A DNA stretch of 64,000 nucleotides from Endothia cerciana (lineage: Eukaryota > Ascomycota > Sordariomycetes > Diaporthales > Cryphonectriaceae). The stretch lies in contig JALRMH010000004.1 in NCBI GenBank assembly GCA_026119935.1, positions 1,116,001 to 1,180,000 of the forward strand. Direction: 5' to 3'. Positions 1 to 10,635 of this stretch are shown piece by piece. The position numbers and the translations under genes are program-made. How positions within the stretch are numbered: the first letter of the stretch is position 1; every line of letters begins with the position of its first letter. Below the pieces are notes generated by a model. It had not been told where the DNA came from. It did no database searches and saw only the letters and a program-made list of their open reading frames with translations.

Positions 1-234
1 CATATAGGTGAGAGTCTGGGTGCCCTTCACTGGTCCCAGCGTCTCTTCGAGATACCACGCGCAGCGATTCACAGCCCGGGCAAACTCCTTGACGTTGATG
101 TCGCGGAAGCCATCGGCGGGATTGTTGGTCTTGGCAATAGAGTAGAGGACCCGGGATGGCTCGTTGACAGCGAGCTCGTCCAGGTAGGTGACGAGCTGGC
201 GCGGCTCTTCTGTTTCTGGCACTTCAAAATTCAT
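1..234 (-). CDS. NRPS-like adenylate-forming enzyme, N-terminus (cut by window edge)
   Basis: The minus-strand frame opens at an ATG at 234 and stays open for 78 codons to the first base of the window, so only the N-terminus is visible. The product starts MNFEVPETEEPRQLVTYLDE and includes FRDINVKEFARAVNRCAWYL. This resembles the opening of the AMP-binding (adenylation) domain of fungal NRPS-like and carboxylic acid reductase-type enzymes, where an acidic lead-in precedes the step that gathers the N-terminal subdomain. No catalytic motif (A3, A5, A8) lies inside the window, so the enzyme class is inferred from this opening alone. There is no other in-frame ATG just upstream. The gene lies head-to-head with a broken transporter, which fits a decayed secondary-metabolite neighbourhood. 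A plain acyl-CoA ligase is the main alternative. Confidence 0.6.
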   Translation of the reverse strand, partial: MNFEVPETEEPRQLVTYLDELAVNEPSRVLYSIAKTNNPADGFRDINVKEFARAVNRCAWYLEETLGPVKGTQTLTYM

Positions 235-1688
235 GATGGGCGAGGCTATATTCGAATGAACGGACGAGGATCTACTGTCTTCAGAGATGAAGTTGAGCCA
301 ACTGGATATCATTATTTATGAGTCGAGGCCCCTAGTTTCGTCACATGGTTTGCCCCACCTGGATAGGATTCTCAGGTACAATGGTGTGGATAAGAGGTCG
401 GGATAGGAATACCAATCGGGGCCGGAACCAGCCCTGGCCGAAACGCTTTTCACTGAATCTATTATGCGGGGTCATAGATACCCACTCGGCCCTCCATGGC
501 GATGATTCCGAGAGCCGAGTTGCCTAAGTTGGCTAGGTATAAAGTTTGCTCATCCCCATGCCAATCCTTGAGCGTGTGATGAGTGCATACTGTGGTGGCA
601 GCATCCTTGGATCTCAGGACATTCAGACCATTCTACTTAAAGTATGAAGTCCCGTCCTGGTGCTCGAATTCGCACTTGGTTGAGTTGCTTCCTTCGACTT
701 CACCCTAACATCGGCGGGAGCAGTAGACATGACCTGTATGACCCACTGACCCAGTCGATCGGAGAAGATAAGTGACTCTAGAGGCTTCATTCAGACGAAG
801 TTGAGACACAGAAGGCATTACGAGCGGACCAGAGTCGTCGTCTTGCACGGGTTTGGGGGGCGAATGATAATTACCAAATAGTGTGCCCATTGAGCCCGCC
901 TCGAGACTTAATGAGTAGGCGCAGCGTTTACTAGATTCTTGAAAGCCTTCTAGTAATTTAAAAAGACTCTGCTTTCTTCTTCCCATTCTTACAAGACAAA
1001 AGGAAATGAAGTGGGCTCTGCTCTGAGCCCCCCCCCCCCCACTCCAGCCGGTGAAAAGGATATTACATCGAATATGAAATCTGGGAACTTCACCGTAGTT
1101 GCTTCATGATAATAACTAGACGAATTAAGTGAATCGGCAATCTGTAGAAATGGAGAATCCATTCCTGCGTCGATGTTTGTTGGTTCCAGAGAGTCCTAAG
1201 CCGCCCTATGTCGACCGGTTCTCTGAGGAAGTTTTCTGAGGACGAGATGACGACCTGCGTAAGTCCCTAGGTAAGTTTACACTTGTTCCAGGCGAATCTC
1301 TCAGGCGATAAGTAGGGATATGGGGTTCGAAGAGCTGTTGCACCTACCTGAGAATACAGAGAGGATAGTGCTTCTAATCAGAGGCTGCTACACATAGCAT
1401 GGGCGATTATTATATAAATGGATACATAAATAGGTATTGCAAGCAATGTAGTACAACACATGTACCTTTTGAAACAAGGCTAACTATCTTCATTGCTTAT
1501 GAACTTGCTAGTATCTGGGTGTTAGTGCTAGCCCGTCGCGTCGACGTCACACCCCTGCCCAGCCTCTATGATGCTTACCCGTTCAGTTCCGTGCTATGGG
1601 AACGACTTTCTGGAGGTTACTAAATACGAACATTAGGAGATTTCCCCCTTTCGTATGAGTACTAATTCATTTTTACGTTGCTAATGAG
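235..1688. other. Non-coding interval between enzyme start and transporter relic
   Basis: No coherent coding frame is seen; short open frames have no family features. The stretch contains a C13 homopolymer at 1028-1040 and AT-rich patches near 1400-1500. It probably holds the divergent promoters of the flanking genes. Confidence 0.5.
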
Positions 1689-3288
1689 ATGTCTCACCAG
1701 CGCGACGAGCGCTCGCCGCTCATTCAGCACGGACAAGAAGATTCCGAGGACGACGTGCGTCATGTGGTGAGATGAGATGCAAGGCTGCAGGCACGCCTAA
1801 TTTTAACAGCGTGACTGACTGGTATGCAGCAAGTCCAAATTCCAGGACGATGACCAGGAAACCCCGCGAGCATGGACGAAGAAGCGAAAGCTGGCCAACG
1901 TGGCCGTCATAGCCTCCACGGCGATTCTGAGCCCACTGGCAAGCTCCATATTCACGCCCGGCATCCAAGAAATCGCAGAAGGGCTTTGCACCACACCGGA
2001 GACTGTCATAGGTGCGGACGACCGGCTACGTTGTTATGTTGGGTGTGGGCCCTCTTGTGCTGGCACCACTTTCTGAGACCTTCGGGAGGAGGTCACTCTA
2101 TTTGTCATGCTTCACCCTGTTTCCACTGCTGAAAATACCTACCGCCTCCAGTTCCAACATTGAGACGTTGATCACGCTCCGCATTTTCTCCGGATTCTTC
2201 GGCAGCGTGGGCATCGCCAACGGTAGAGGGACGCTGAGTGACATGTTCTGCCCCGAGGAGAGAGCCGGTGTCTTCGGCTGGTACCTGCTCGGGCCCCTGC
2301 TTGGGCCCACGATTGGTCCCTTGCTAGGGGGCGTCATCGTCTAGAGCTTAGGCTGGCGATGGATATTCCTGACGTTGGCAGTCCTCTGCGGGATCAACGT
2401 CACGTCTGGTTTCCTCTTTCTTTTAGAGACATACGCCCCCACCCTCCTGCAGAGAAGGAAAGAACAACGGGAAAATGAAGACAGCTCTTCGGGTGCAATG
2501 CGCTACTGGGTCGAGGGCGGATATCTGCGGTCAATATCCGTCAAGCTGCGGCACTAGTTTCTACGTCCGCTGCGCATGCTCGCCCAGCTGACCGTGCTCA
2601 CGATGTCGGTGTACCAAGCCCTGATCTTCAGCACGATCTACAGCTTGTATGCGAACTTCGAAGACATCTATGGAGGTATATACGGCTTTAATACCGAGCA
2701 GGTCGGGTTGGCTTACCTCGGGCCGGGACTCAGGCTGCTGTTCGCCTTGCGGGTCATCGTTCCGCGGATCGATGACGTGTACAAGAAGCTCAGGGACTGG
2801 AATCTCGGGGTGGCGAAGCCGGAGCTTCGGTTGCCGCCTCCGAATATCGGTGCGGCGCTGATACTCATATCGCTAGTATGGTAAGGCATCCGTCCTCCAC
2901 CAGGTCGAGCTAGTGGTCTCTGCCGTTCTTTGCTGACGCCGTCCAATCTAGCTTCGCCTGGATGATCCACTTCCACGTCCACTGGCTCGTTACTGTCATA
3001 GCAGCCTTCTTCTATGGAATCGGACAAGTAGTCATCGTCAACTATACTCAGAACTACTACATTGATGCCTTTGGAAGATTCGCCGCCAGCACGGTGGCAG
3101 CTGGGGCGGTCTTCCGCTCCCTCTTCGGCGGCTTCGTTCCACTTGTCGCCCCTTAGCTCTTCAAGGCTGTTGGATATGGTTGGGGTATCTCGATCTTCGG
3201 GCTCATCGGTCTGGTGCTCGCTCCTGCGCAACTCCTCTTCTATTACTTTGGCGAGCGCATCCGGGGATGGTTTACCATTGCTTTGTGA
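1689..3288 (+). pseudogene. Broken MFS multidrug-type transporter (DHA1-like)
   Basis: The frames together spell a major facilitator of the fungal DHA1 type: an N-terminal tail, a first helix (ILSPLASSIFTPGIQEIAEG), the helix 2-3 loop motif LSETFGRR, then TLSDMFCPEERAG, GPLLGPTIGPLLGG and the central IVPRIDDVYKKL. The frame is broken in several ways. There is one extra G at 2015-2016, just before TTGYVVMLGVGP. TAG stops lie in frame at 2342-2344, 2555-2557 and 3154-3156. The first splice junction (donor near 1755 or 1767, acceptor AG at 1829) does not join in phase. The second intron (2881-2951, GTAAGG donor, CTGAC branch, CTAG acceptor) is still well formed. The reading ends at a natural TGA at 3286-3288. 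Many helices read well between breaks, so loss seems recent. It cannot make a full transporter without unusual decoding. Confidence 0.88.
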
Positions 3289-4154
3289 GCTAGTCCTAGC
3301 AGGCAGTATCAACAAAGAACACCGCAGACACAGTTTCGGACTGATAAAAAATTAGAATAGACTGGACAACTGGATGGCCAATAATTCGGTTACCGAACAT
3401 GTCGTGATTATGCCAATGGTTGAGACCATGACCATTCGGAAAGGCTGTAGCCTTCCCTGATGAACTCTCGTAAGACAGTCCTTGAAGAATTTCCTGAGCA
3501 CGGTTTTGTTGAAACCCATGACGAGAATTCCTGGTAGATATGCAACATTTCTTTCATGTCCTCAGAATGTTCTGCAGCAGCCTCATCTTCCGTGGCAGGT
3601 GAGCACACATACTGTGACGAGTCTTTGGCGTAGTATCATTTAAAAAGCCGCACAGCAACCTTCACAATGCCCATGTCGCCTTGACTCACATCATGCAGAT
3701 ATGCTGTGTATAAGAGAGCCTCGAAGGTAGGCTGTGCTAATGACCGATCTACAGATCAAGTTGTCTATGATGAGAGAGAGGGAGTTGAAGATTGGGGGCT
3801 TGTATGTAGTTAGGTCATCTGCTAGGGCTCTTGCTTAGTAAGCTCTCATCCCTGCCCGTCCCTGCGAACAAAGAAGCTCTGCACCTTACAGACACACAGA
3901 CGCGTCCGCGTTGGACCTCTGTCCCTCCCTTGAAATCGATAACCAGGCCCGTTCTGTTTATCGGCCCACCCATCCCATTTATTCTTCATCTCTCTTTCTT
4001 TCAGAACAGGTCCCATTCGAATAACAAAGAAGGCGCGTATCCCACATTTGCTCAACGGAAGTCCTTGGGCGACTGCAATTGTTCTCGTCACCTCTCAACT
4101 CAACTGCGCGCCCTGCGACGCACCTGGTCACCCATCCCAACGTTTCTCGCGACA
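3289..4154. other. Intergenic, with C/T-rich leader of the AT-hook gene
   Basis: No gene is seen from 3289 to about 3830. From about 3840 to 4154 the sequence is pyrimidine-rich and resembles the 5' leader of the AT-hook gene. The coding frame stays open upstream to an ATG at 3831, but those codons do not look like protein. Confidence 0.45.
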
Positions 4155-4790
4155 ATGGCTCCCACCAAACCGACAGGCAGAGGCCGCGGCCGTCCCAAGA
4201 AGAGCGAAACCGTAGCCCCCTCCCCTGCCAGCAGGCACCCCGCCGCCGACCTCACCGGCGTAACCCCCGTGAAGCGCGGTCGTGGCCGCCCTCCCAAGGA
4301 CCCATCCGGCCTACCTCAGCGCGTTCTGAACCCCAAGATCGCAAAGTCCAGCGGCACCGGTCGCGGCCGCGGCCGCCCTCCCAAGGATCCCAACGCCCCT
4401 CCCAAGACGCCCGCCAAGAAGAAGGCGACCGCCGCTCCCTCCTCGACGGGCCGACCCCGCGGCCGACCCCCTGGCTCCGGCAAAAAGCAGGGCGCGATCG
4501 CTAAGGCTACGGCGCTGGCTATTGCTGGTGCGGAGTCTGCGAGTGGCAGTCCGGCGAAGAAGGGAACGAGGCCCGCGAGGGGTGGCCCTGGCAAGGCGTA
4601 CGCTTCGAGGACGAGCAGGGACGAGGAGGACGAGGAGGATGAGATGGCCGAGGAGGAGGGCGAGGGTTACCAGAGCCAGCACCAGGACTACGAATTGGAG
4701 CTTGGTGAGGATCTTGACCTGAACGACGCAGAGGCCGAGGTCGATGATGAGGATGATGCTGCCGCTGAAGCCGAGGACGGTGGTGAGTGA
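4155..4790 (+). CDS. AT-hook (HMGA-like) chromatin protein
   Basis: A single-exon gene of 211 residues. Four AT-hooks are visible, each with the core R-G-R-P: residues 9-16 (GRGRPKK), 41-48 (RGRGRPPK), 70-77 (RGRGRPPK) and 100-107 (RPRGRPPG). AT-hooks bind the minor groove of A/T-rich DNA, so a nuclear chromatin role is expected. The linkers are rich in Lys, Ala and Pro. The C-terminus from about 156 to 211 is strongly acidic (runs of Asp and Glu), as in HMGA proteins. I chose the ATG at 4155 (context ACAATGG) because it directly precedes the first hook and follows a C/T-rich leader; the same frame is open further upstream. The gene converges on the Hnt3 gene. Its targets cannot be told from sequence. 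Confidence 0.85.
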   Translation: MAPTKPTGRGRGRPKKSETVAPSPASRHPAADLTGVTPVKRGRGRPPKDPSGLPQRVLNPKIAKSSGTGRGRGRPPKDPNAPPKTPAKKKATAAPSSTGRPRGRPPGSGKKQGAIAKATALAIAGAESASGSPAKKGTRPARGGPGKAYASRTSRDEEDEEDEMAEEEGEGYQSQHQDYELELGEDLDLNDAEAEVDDEDDAAAEAEDGGE

Positions 4791-5398
4791 GCACGAGTTA
4801 TTGGCAAGTTGGAACATTTCTATGGCCGAGCACACCTTCCATGCTTTTACCCGTCTAGTTGTGTGGGTGTGCTAACACGGTATGTTTCCTAGGATTGGGA
4901 GATGGCATTCCATTTTATGAAGACCCAACTAGGACCAGTTTCTTTAGTATGGTGGGCCGGAAATTTGGCCTTTAGGGCCAGCCCGGTCGATATACTACTA
5001 CTTTAGAAGCTTGACCTTTGGGAGCCAATTGCCAGTGGTGATTCAGAGCAAGGCGGCCTGAAGGCTTCGTGGCTGCTGGGCGCGCGATCATTAGACAGGC
5101 AACATCCGGCGGTTCGGACATTTTGTTTCTTGCAGCAATGCCGCACCCATCAGCTCTTCCATTGAACGGCAGGGGTAGTGGGGGTTGGTTATTATGCGAG
5201 TCGCGGCATTCACCAGGCGGCAATTGATAGTTGTACAATAATCAGACATAACACATGTCTCGGGTCCCGTACAGGACTACTCGGCCCTCTGTAGGTTATC
5301 ATAATCATAGCGCAGAGCCTTATGCAAACACCAGGGTATCTCGTAGCTCAACGCCATGCTAATATCCCAACACAATCTGAAAGCAGACGCCGCCTCTC
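4791..5398. other. Convergent 3' intergenic region
   Basis: Lies between the stop of the AT-hook gene and the stop of the Hnt3 gene. No coding frame, RNA gene or repeat is recognised; it presumably holds both 3'UTRs. Confidence 0.5.
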
Positions 5399-6408
5399 CT
5401 ACTCCCTCTTCCATTCCTCAAACTCGCGCTCCAGATGCTCCTTCAGCTCCTTGAACTTGCTCCCGAAGTCCTTCCCACACCTCCAACACACCATCGGCCG
5501 CTCAGGCCACTTCCCCTGCCTTCGTCTGCTGTCGTCCTCCGGCAGGGGAAAATCCTGCAGCGGTACCAGAAAACCCGTCGTGAACGAGTTGTAATGCTTC
5601 CGATGCTTCATCCTCTCGCTATGCATGTCCCGGCTCAACACATGGACATGGAGATGATTCATGCTTGGCACCGCATGCACACCCACCTTGACCTCCCGCA
5701 CCCAATCCCTGCCCTCCGGCAGCGTCACATTCCCATCACCATCGACCTCCGGCTCCGCCTCCCCGTCGAGCACGGCATTGCGGCCCCTCTCGGACACGCT
5801 GTGCTTCCCCAGCACCCGCTGCAGCTCCTTCGCGACGAGCTCCCTCAGCGTGGCGGCCTCAGCGCGGACCTGCGCGAGGAATGCGGCGTCGTTGAACGCC
5901 TCGAACGGGTGTAGCTTGTTGTGGGCCGCAGACCGTGGCAGCAGCAGGCAGTGCACGGTCGCCTTGGGGAACATGTCGTGGATGGCGACGGAGGTGGGCG
6001 TGTGGAAGATGACGCGGCTCGGGGGGGACGAGGAAGGGTTCGCAAGGTAGGCGCCTAGGCCGTCGCGGCCGGCGAAGGCGGATCTAGAGTGAGGTCTTGG
6101 TTCAGGCTTGGGCTTAGGGGCCATGAGTTCCGAGACTATGGCGAGGGGTTAGCTACTATCTTCGTGTTCGAGAAGGGTGGGGGGGGGGGCGGGGGCGGAG
6201 GAGAAGAGGACGGACAGGCGTTGCGAGGTACGGGTTGCTCCTTGCGTGGCAGTGGTGGCTCGGCGCCATGTATTTCTTCCCTGGTTATTGCCTCTTCCGA
6301 GCCTGAGGAGGCGTTGTCGTCGTCGACGTGGGCCCGCTTCCCACCCGGCGCGTCTCGGGCGTCTGAGGAGCTCCTCTTGGGCCGGGAGCTTGGGGGCTCG
6401 GTTGCCAT
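5399..6408 (-). CDS. hnt3: Aprataxin-like HIT hydrolase (Hnt3)
   Basis: Predicted 309-residue nuclear enzyme that removes AMP from abortive 5'-adenylated DNA ends left by failed ligation. Exon 1 is 6408-6216, the intron 6215-6136 (80 nt), and exon 2 6135-5399. The join rebuilds the phrase RNAFSELM, which is usual just before the HIT domain in fungal homologues; that is why I prefer it over starting at the inner ATG at 6124. The HIT motif HLHVHVLS is at about residues 225-232, with its middle histidine the expected nucleophile. The C-terminus carries the aprataxin C2HE zinc finger: Cys 281, Cys 284, His 298, Glu 302. The donor is a rare GTCCGT and the intron is C-rich. The N-terminal 60 residues are low-complexity and basic. 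The family assignment is firm; the exact 5' junction is less so. Confidence 0.88.
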
Positions 6409-7011
6409 GGCGAGCAGCCCCCGTTGGTTATCTGGCTTTCGCGGGCTCGATTCGACAGTCCAACAGCATAGTAGCCTTCGAAGACCCAGACGACATAGTT
6501 GTATCCGGGTAGCTATCATATAACTGCACCAACGGTGATAGTGAACGTGGTAGAGAAAGGCTGCAAGGCGTGAATACTTGAAAGGCTGAGCAATGTCGCA
6601 GGGGGTCCCCCACATCCCGCTGCGGATCGCGTCCCTCTGGCCATGTCACGCGTTCGAGCCAGTCCGAAGAAGCTTCACACCCTGTTAAGACCATTGAACG
6701 AATAAATGAGCGTCCGGCATTCTCACGTATCTATCTGTCGCGGAACCTATTGAACGAATGGAAGCACTGCGAAACAGTACATCAGAAAAAAGAAAACAGA
6801 AAAGGAGAGAAACATCCTGCGCCAATTCATGCTCCACCAAGTCGATCCCATCCGTCAAGCTCTTTCCTGCACTCCCACGCCATGCAATGCCATCTCATGC
6901 CGTCACGATGTGCGCCAGCTTTCTCCAGAACTCCTCAGATAATACGCTCGCCCTCGATATGGATATGACGGTCCCGTGTCGGCGGACCTCCGGCCCAGAT
7001 CCCACGTGAAG
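6409..7011. other. Intergenic between Hnt3 start and secreted-protein stop
   Basis: No coherent coding frame. It should contain the Hnt3 promoter and the 3'UTR of the secreted-protein gene, both on the minus strand. Confidence 0.45.
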
Positions 7012-7827
7012 TTACTCAGAAGAAAGGGTGTGCAGCGTGCTAGCGTGGTAGTCCTCAACGGGGACAGGAATTCGGTTGATGTAAGGGGGGTTGCCCTCGA
7101 GGGTGTTGCTCCTCGAAAGAAGGCTCTCGAACTCGGACGGGGACAGAGGGGTTCTCTTCGCTACGGTGCTCCCGGTACATACAACCAGCGCTGGGCCGAG
7201 CCCCGCAGCCTTCGGCCACGACGCCTGGACGGCTTGGATTTGTGCCGTGGTCATGCATCGCTTGTCAGCCTTGAAGCCTTCTCTCATGGGCCCATCCTGC
7301 GCCTTTGCCCCATGATGTTGAGACAGGCCAGCGCCTGCAGCTGGGTTCTCCGTGCGCCTCTCGGCCGCCCTCGAGCCGGGACGGGAAGCCCCTTCCGACT
7401 GGCCGTGGGCCGTGCCTTGTGCGGGTTGGAAGGCGTGCGCCATCTCGCCGCCGACGAAACGCTTCTCTGTCTCCATCGCGCCCGGTCGGGCGCCCTGCTT
7501 CATCTGGCCCTTTGCTTGCTGGAACTCGCCTTCCGGTCCGCCGCTGAAGCCCAGAGGTTCCGTGCGCTTCACGGTCAACCCCGCTTTTGCCTGGCTATGG
7601 TCCGTGAATTTCGCCTCCCCGTCGGGCATACCCTTTACCCGTTCGCCTGCGTTGGGCACCTCCAGGGTAGACGACCTCTCCGTGGACCTCTGAAGGTGGT
7701 TGTTGACGGTGGCGCCCGGCTGAGTAGAATCAGCACACAGCCCGTCGCGGTCACACCCTCCGTAGGGCGCCGCCGCGCAGCTTTGAAGCTGCAGCAGTGC
7801 GAGGGCGGCGATGAATTGGGCGCGCAT
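7012..7827 (-). CDS. Small secreted protein with dibasic (Kex2-type) sites
   Basis: A single-exon frame of 271 residues. The N-terminus (MRAQFIAALALLQLQSCAAA) has the form of a signal peptide, with cleavage likely near residue 20. I recognise no enzyme domain. The chain is polar, rich in Gly, Ala, Glu, Gln and Pro, with about four cysteines after the signal. Four Lys-Arg pairs (in TVKR, ETEKR, KADKR and VAKR) would cut it into five pieces if Kex2 acts on them. The pieces are not repeats of one another, so this is not a classic repeat peptide precursor. A TATA-like box lies about 245 nt upstream of the start. Possible roles are secreted effector, cell-wall protein or peptide precursor. It may be lineage-specific, and a chance open frame cannot be fully excluded. 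Confidence 0.6.
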   Translation of the reverse strand: MRAQFIAALALLQLQSCAAAPYGGCDRDGLCADSTQPGATVNNHLQRSTERSSTLEVPNAGERVKGMPDGEAKFTDHSQAKAGLTVKRTEPLGFSGGPEGEFQQAKGQMKQGARPGAMETEKRFVGGEMAHAFQPAQGTAHGQSEGASRPGSRAAERRTENPAAGAGLSQHHGAKAQDGPMREGFKADKRCMTTAQIQAVQASWPKAAGLGPALVVCTGSTVAKRTPLSPSEFESLLSRSNTLEGNPPYINRIPVPVEDYHASTLHTLSSE

Positions 7828-10629
7828 TGTGTATGGCGGGTACGTTTATGGGGACACGATTCGGGAGAAAGAGGATGTAGCTGTCACTGTCCAGCAGAGT
7901 CGGGGCGAGCAGGGTCGTAGAAAGAAGGTGATCAAGCCTGCTTTATGATATGAAAGTCAATGGTGGATTGCTACCAGAGCAATCGGGAGAGGAAACGAAG
8001 AGGAATGTGGATGAATCGATGTGCTGCTGGAGAGACTCTGCATTTCCCCAACACGGTAGCCGCCATCAACTTATATAGACGGACTGACCTTCTTGAAGGC
8101 ACTTGGGTATGATTCCATTGCGGTCGAGACGGGCGATGAGCATGAGGCCTCGTCTCGACCTGATCCATCGACCACCGATGGAACCCGGCCCTGCAACTGT
8201 TTCCCGGAGCGGGATGCTGACCATGATGCAGCAAGGTCTTATAGCTTTCGGGTGGGCGGCCGGGCGGCCTTCACCCTGCACAGTAGCCAAGCGCAGAATC
8301 AAGTGGGCGTCGATGTGCAACGTAAAGTGGCTGCAAGACTCGTTTCTACTGACGACAATAATTAGGTCACCTCATCCCTAGAGCGCGGGAAACTATCCAT
8401 GGAGGTCAATTGCAATTCTCGCAGAAGCCCACAATGGCAGTCGTCTAGCTGCCTAGACGACGAGTGATGTCAATATGAAGATCAGATGAATATGCGTCTC
8501 GGCTAGGAAACATTGTCAGCTGAGAAGTTCCTCCGACCTGAGATCAACCCTCTCAACTGCCGAACGGGACCTCATTCGGCCAAGCGTAAAGGACGCCCGG
8601 AAAGGCTACGGCATCGAATAGACAGCGTGTTGAGTATCTCAATATGGCCGAAGCGATCATGCATCCTCTTTGCTACGGGGGGACCCTGTTGATCCGGCCC
8701 ACCTCATCGCCATCAGCACTCCGTTCCATGCTGACGGCTCGGGCACCAGACGTCAGGTCGCTCGGCCCCGAGTGGGACTTGCAGTGGGCCGAAACCAGGC
8801 GTCCCGGGTCGGGTTACGGGCCGCATGCATGGAGGACTCGCTTCACATATATGAATGGGCCAAGGGACCCAGCGTGTGGGCAATGGATTTTGTTTGGCTG
8901 CCTTCCTGGCCCAGCCAAATTAAGCGTACTGCACTCTTACGCACATGCCCCTCAGACAGGCCTCGTTTCTCAAAGGCTTAATTCGACAGGGTCACGCCTC
9001 ATACAACCCCCCATCATACTAATACTATGCAACCTTGAGCTTGGTTCAGTGTTGATCATTCCTAAATATAGGCTACATCACAGCTCACATGCCTGGTACA
9101 AATGGGGATACTACCTAAAGGCGTTGTAGCTGTTACCAGCACTCTGATTCGTAGCGAGTGCAAAAATAGTAGTCCGAAGACCCATGACCTTCACATGCCT
9201 CGACTATTCTACAAGCCTTAGTGTAGATGAAGGCCTGTTCCCTCCAGAGAGAGAGAAGGAACATGGTTTTGTCATATGGCTCTTTGCTACGCTTGACTGT
9301 GGAAAGCCGCAGCAAATTTTATAGCTTTCTGGGATCCACTACAATAGGGTCGTTCTTGGGTTGCTAGAACTCATGTTTCATTCCAGATCTCGTTAGAAGG
9401 TCTCCAAAACCAGCCGGACCACTGTATTTTGAATCCTGTGCCGGCCAACTCGTCCCTAGATGGCAGCGTCGTTGACCACCATCGGGATTCTACACCCATT
9501 TCTGCTTTGAAGCAGGTAGGAGGCCCGCGCGAGGGCCGCCTCAGAAAGTTTGGAAGGGTCGTGAAACCGTACACATCATCAGCATTTAGGTGTACTGATA
9601 AACCAGTTGAAGTTTTCCCCACGCTGCAGAGGTCTAACACGACCCGAGGCCCAGCAGATTAGGCCCTGGAAAAGAGTGATGCCACCTAATGAAGCTCCGA
9701 GTCGTCCTGCGAGCAGTTTCGCAGTCTCCGGAAGTTATTGGAATATTTTCGGCTACCGAGTGGCAAGAGGGGCTTTGTCGCCTGCGGCCTTCTGGCAGCC
9801 ATGATTGATGGCGTCCAGAATCCGCTGTGGAAGGCGGCACCCACGTTTTGTTTGAAGTTCCGATCTCTGTTTAAGGGGGTGTGTGAGGTGCCAGTCTATT
9901 CTGGGCAGCGACTGAATGGAAATTGTCCTGTCCCGATACGACTGGTGAGGCGAATGCACATGGCAGAGGAGTAACGCCACGACATAAGTATTTGAAAAAC
10001 CTCCATCAGCACTTCCAAAGCCTCTTTGACAGCAGATGAGAGAAAGTATGAGAAGGAGAGAATATAACATCTCATCCTGTAAAAGTTCGCTGCTACAGAT
10101 GTGCTGGGAAAATGCCTAGACAAAATGCGAGGTACTAGATACATGCTAAGCATGTTCACAGCATCATTGATATGTTCATGCGCCTGCTATTTCCTGTGTG
10201 ATGTTTGTCGTAAGAGCATTCATCACCATAGCCTTGGTCAAGATGGGTCCAAGTGTGGTTCAGGCGTCTGGCACACGCCCTTGGTGAAAACTCTCGTTTT
10301 GGTTGCAAGAAGGCATCGTCAAGCCTAGTTACCCCGATGCTAGAGAGAGCATCTGGTCTGTCCCCTACCCAGGTCACAGGTAAGGGCTTGGTCCGTCGAA
10401 AGTAGGCTTCCTGTCTCTATCTTAGTGAATGTCCGACTCAGGAACATCTTTTGAGTCAACCTAGGCTGACAGGTCCGGGCTGGAGCCTCTGTGGCTTGAC
10501 TGGCTTTGTACCCCCATCTTTGTTAGCCTGGTTCCACTTGTTCGACTTGGGACCTTCTGGGATAAGTTTCACAAGAGCATGCGCTGTAGGAGATTTTAGT
10601 TCCAGCGCAGGTTGCTGATTGGCCCGTTA
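7828..10629. other. Long interval with no supported gene
   Basis: Besides the promoter of the secreted-protein gene, no coherent protein is seen. A plus-strand stretch at about 9429-9974 reads weakly like protein (for example PLWKAAPTFCLKFRSLFKG), but it is crossed by stops and matches no family I know. No terminal repeats or transposase motifs were noticed. Confidence 0.4.
8071..8077 (-). promoter_or_regulatory. TATA-like box upstream of the secreted-protein gene
   Basis: On the minus strand the sequence reads TATATAA in a GTCTATATAAGTTG context, about 245 nt before the ATG at 7827. The distance allows a 5'UTR of about 200 nt. The match is by motif only. Confidence 0.35.
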
Positions 10630-10635
10630 ATCGCA

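Noticed and set aside
3831..4154. In-frame N-terminal extension of the AT-hook protein from an ATG at 3831.
   Set aside because: The extension is leader-like C/T-rich DNA and does not resemble HMGA-type proteins; the ATG at 4155 has better context.
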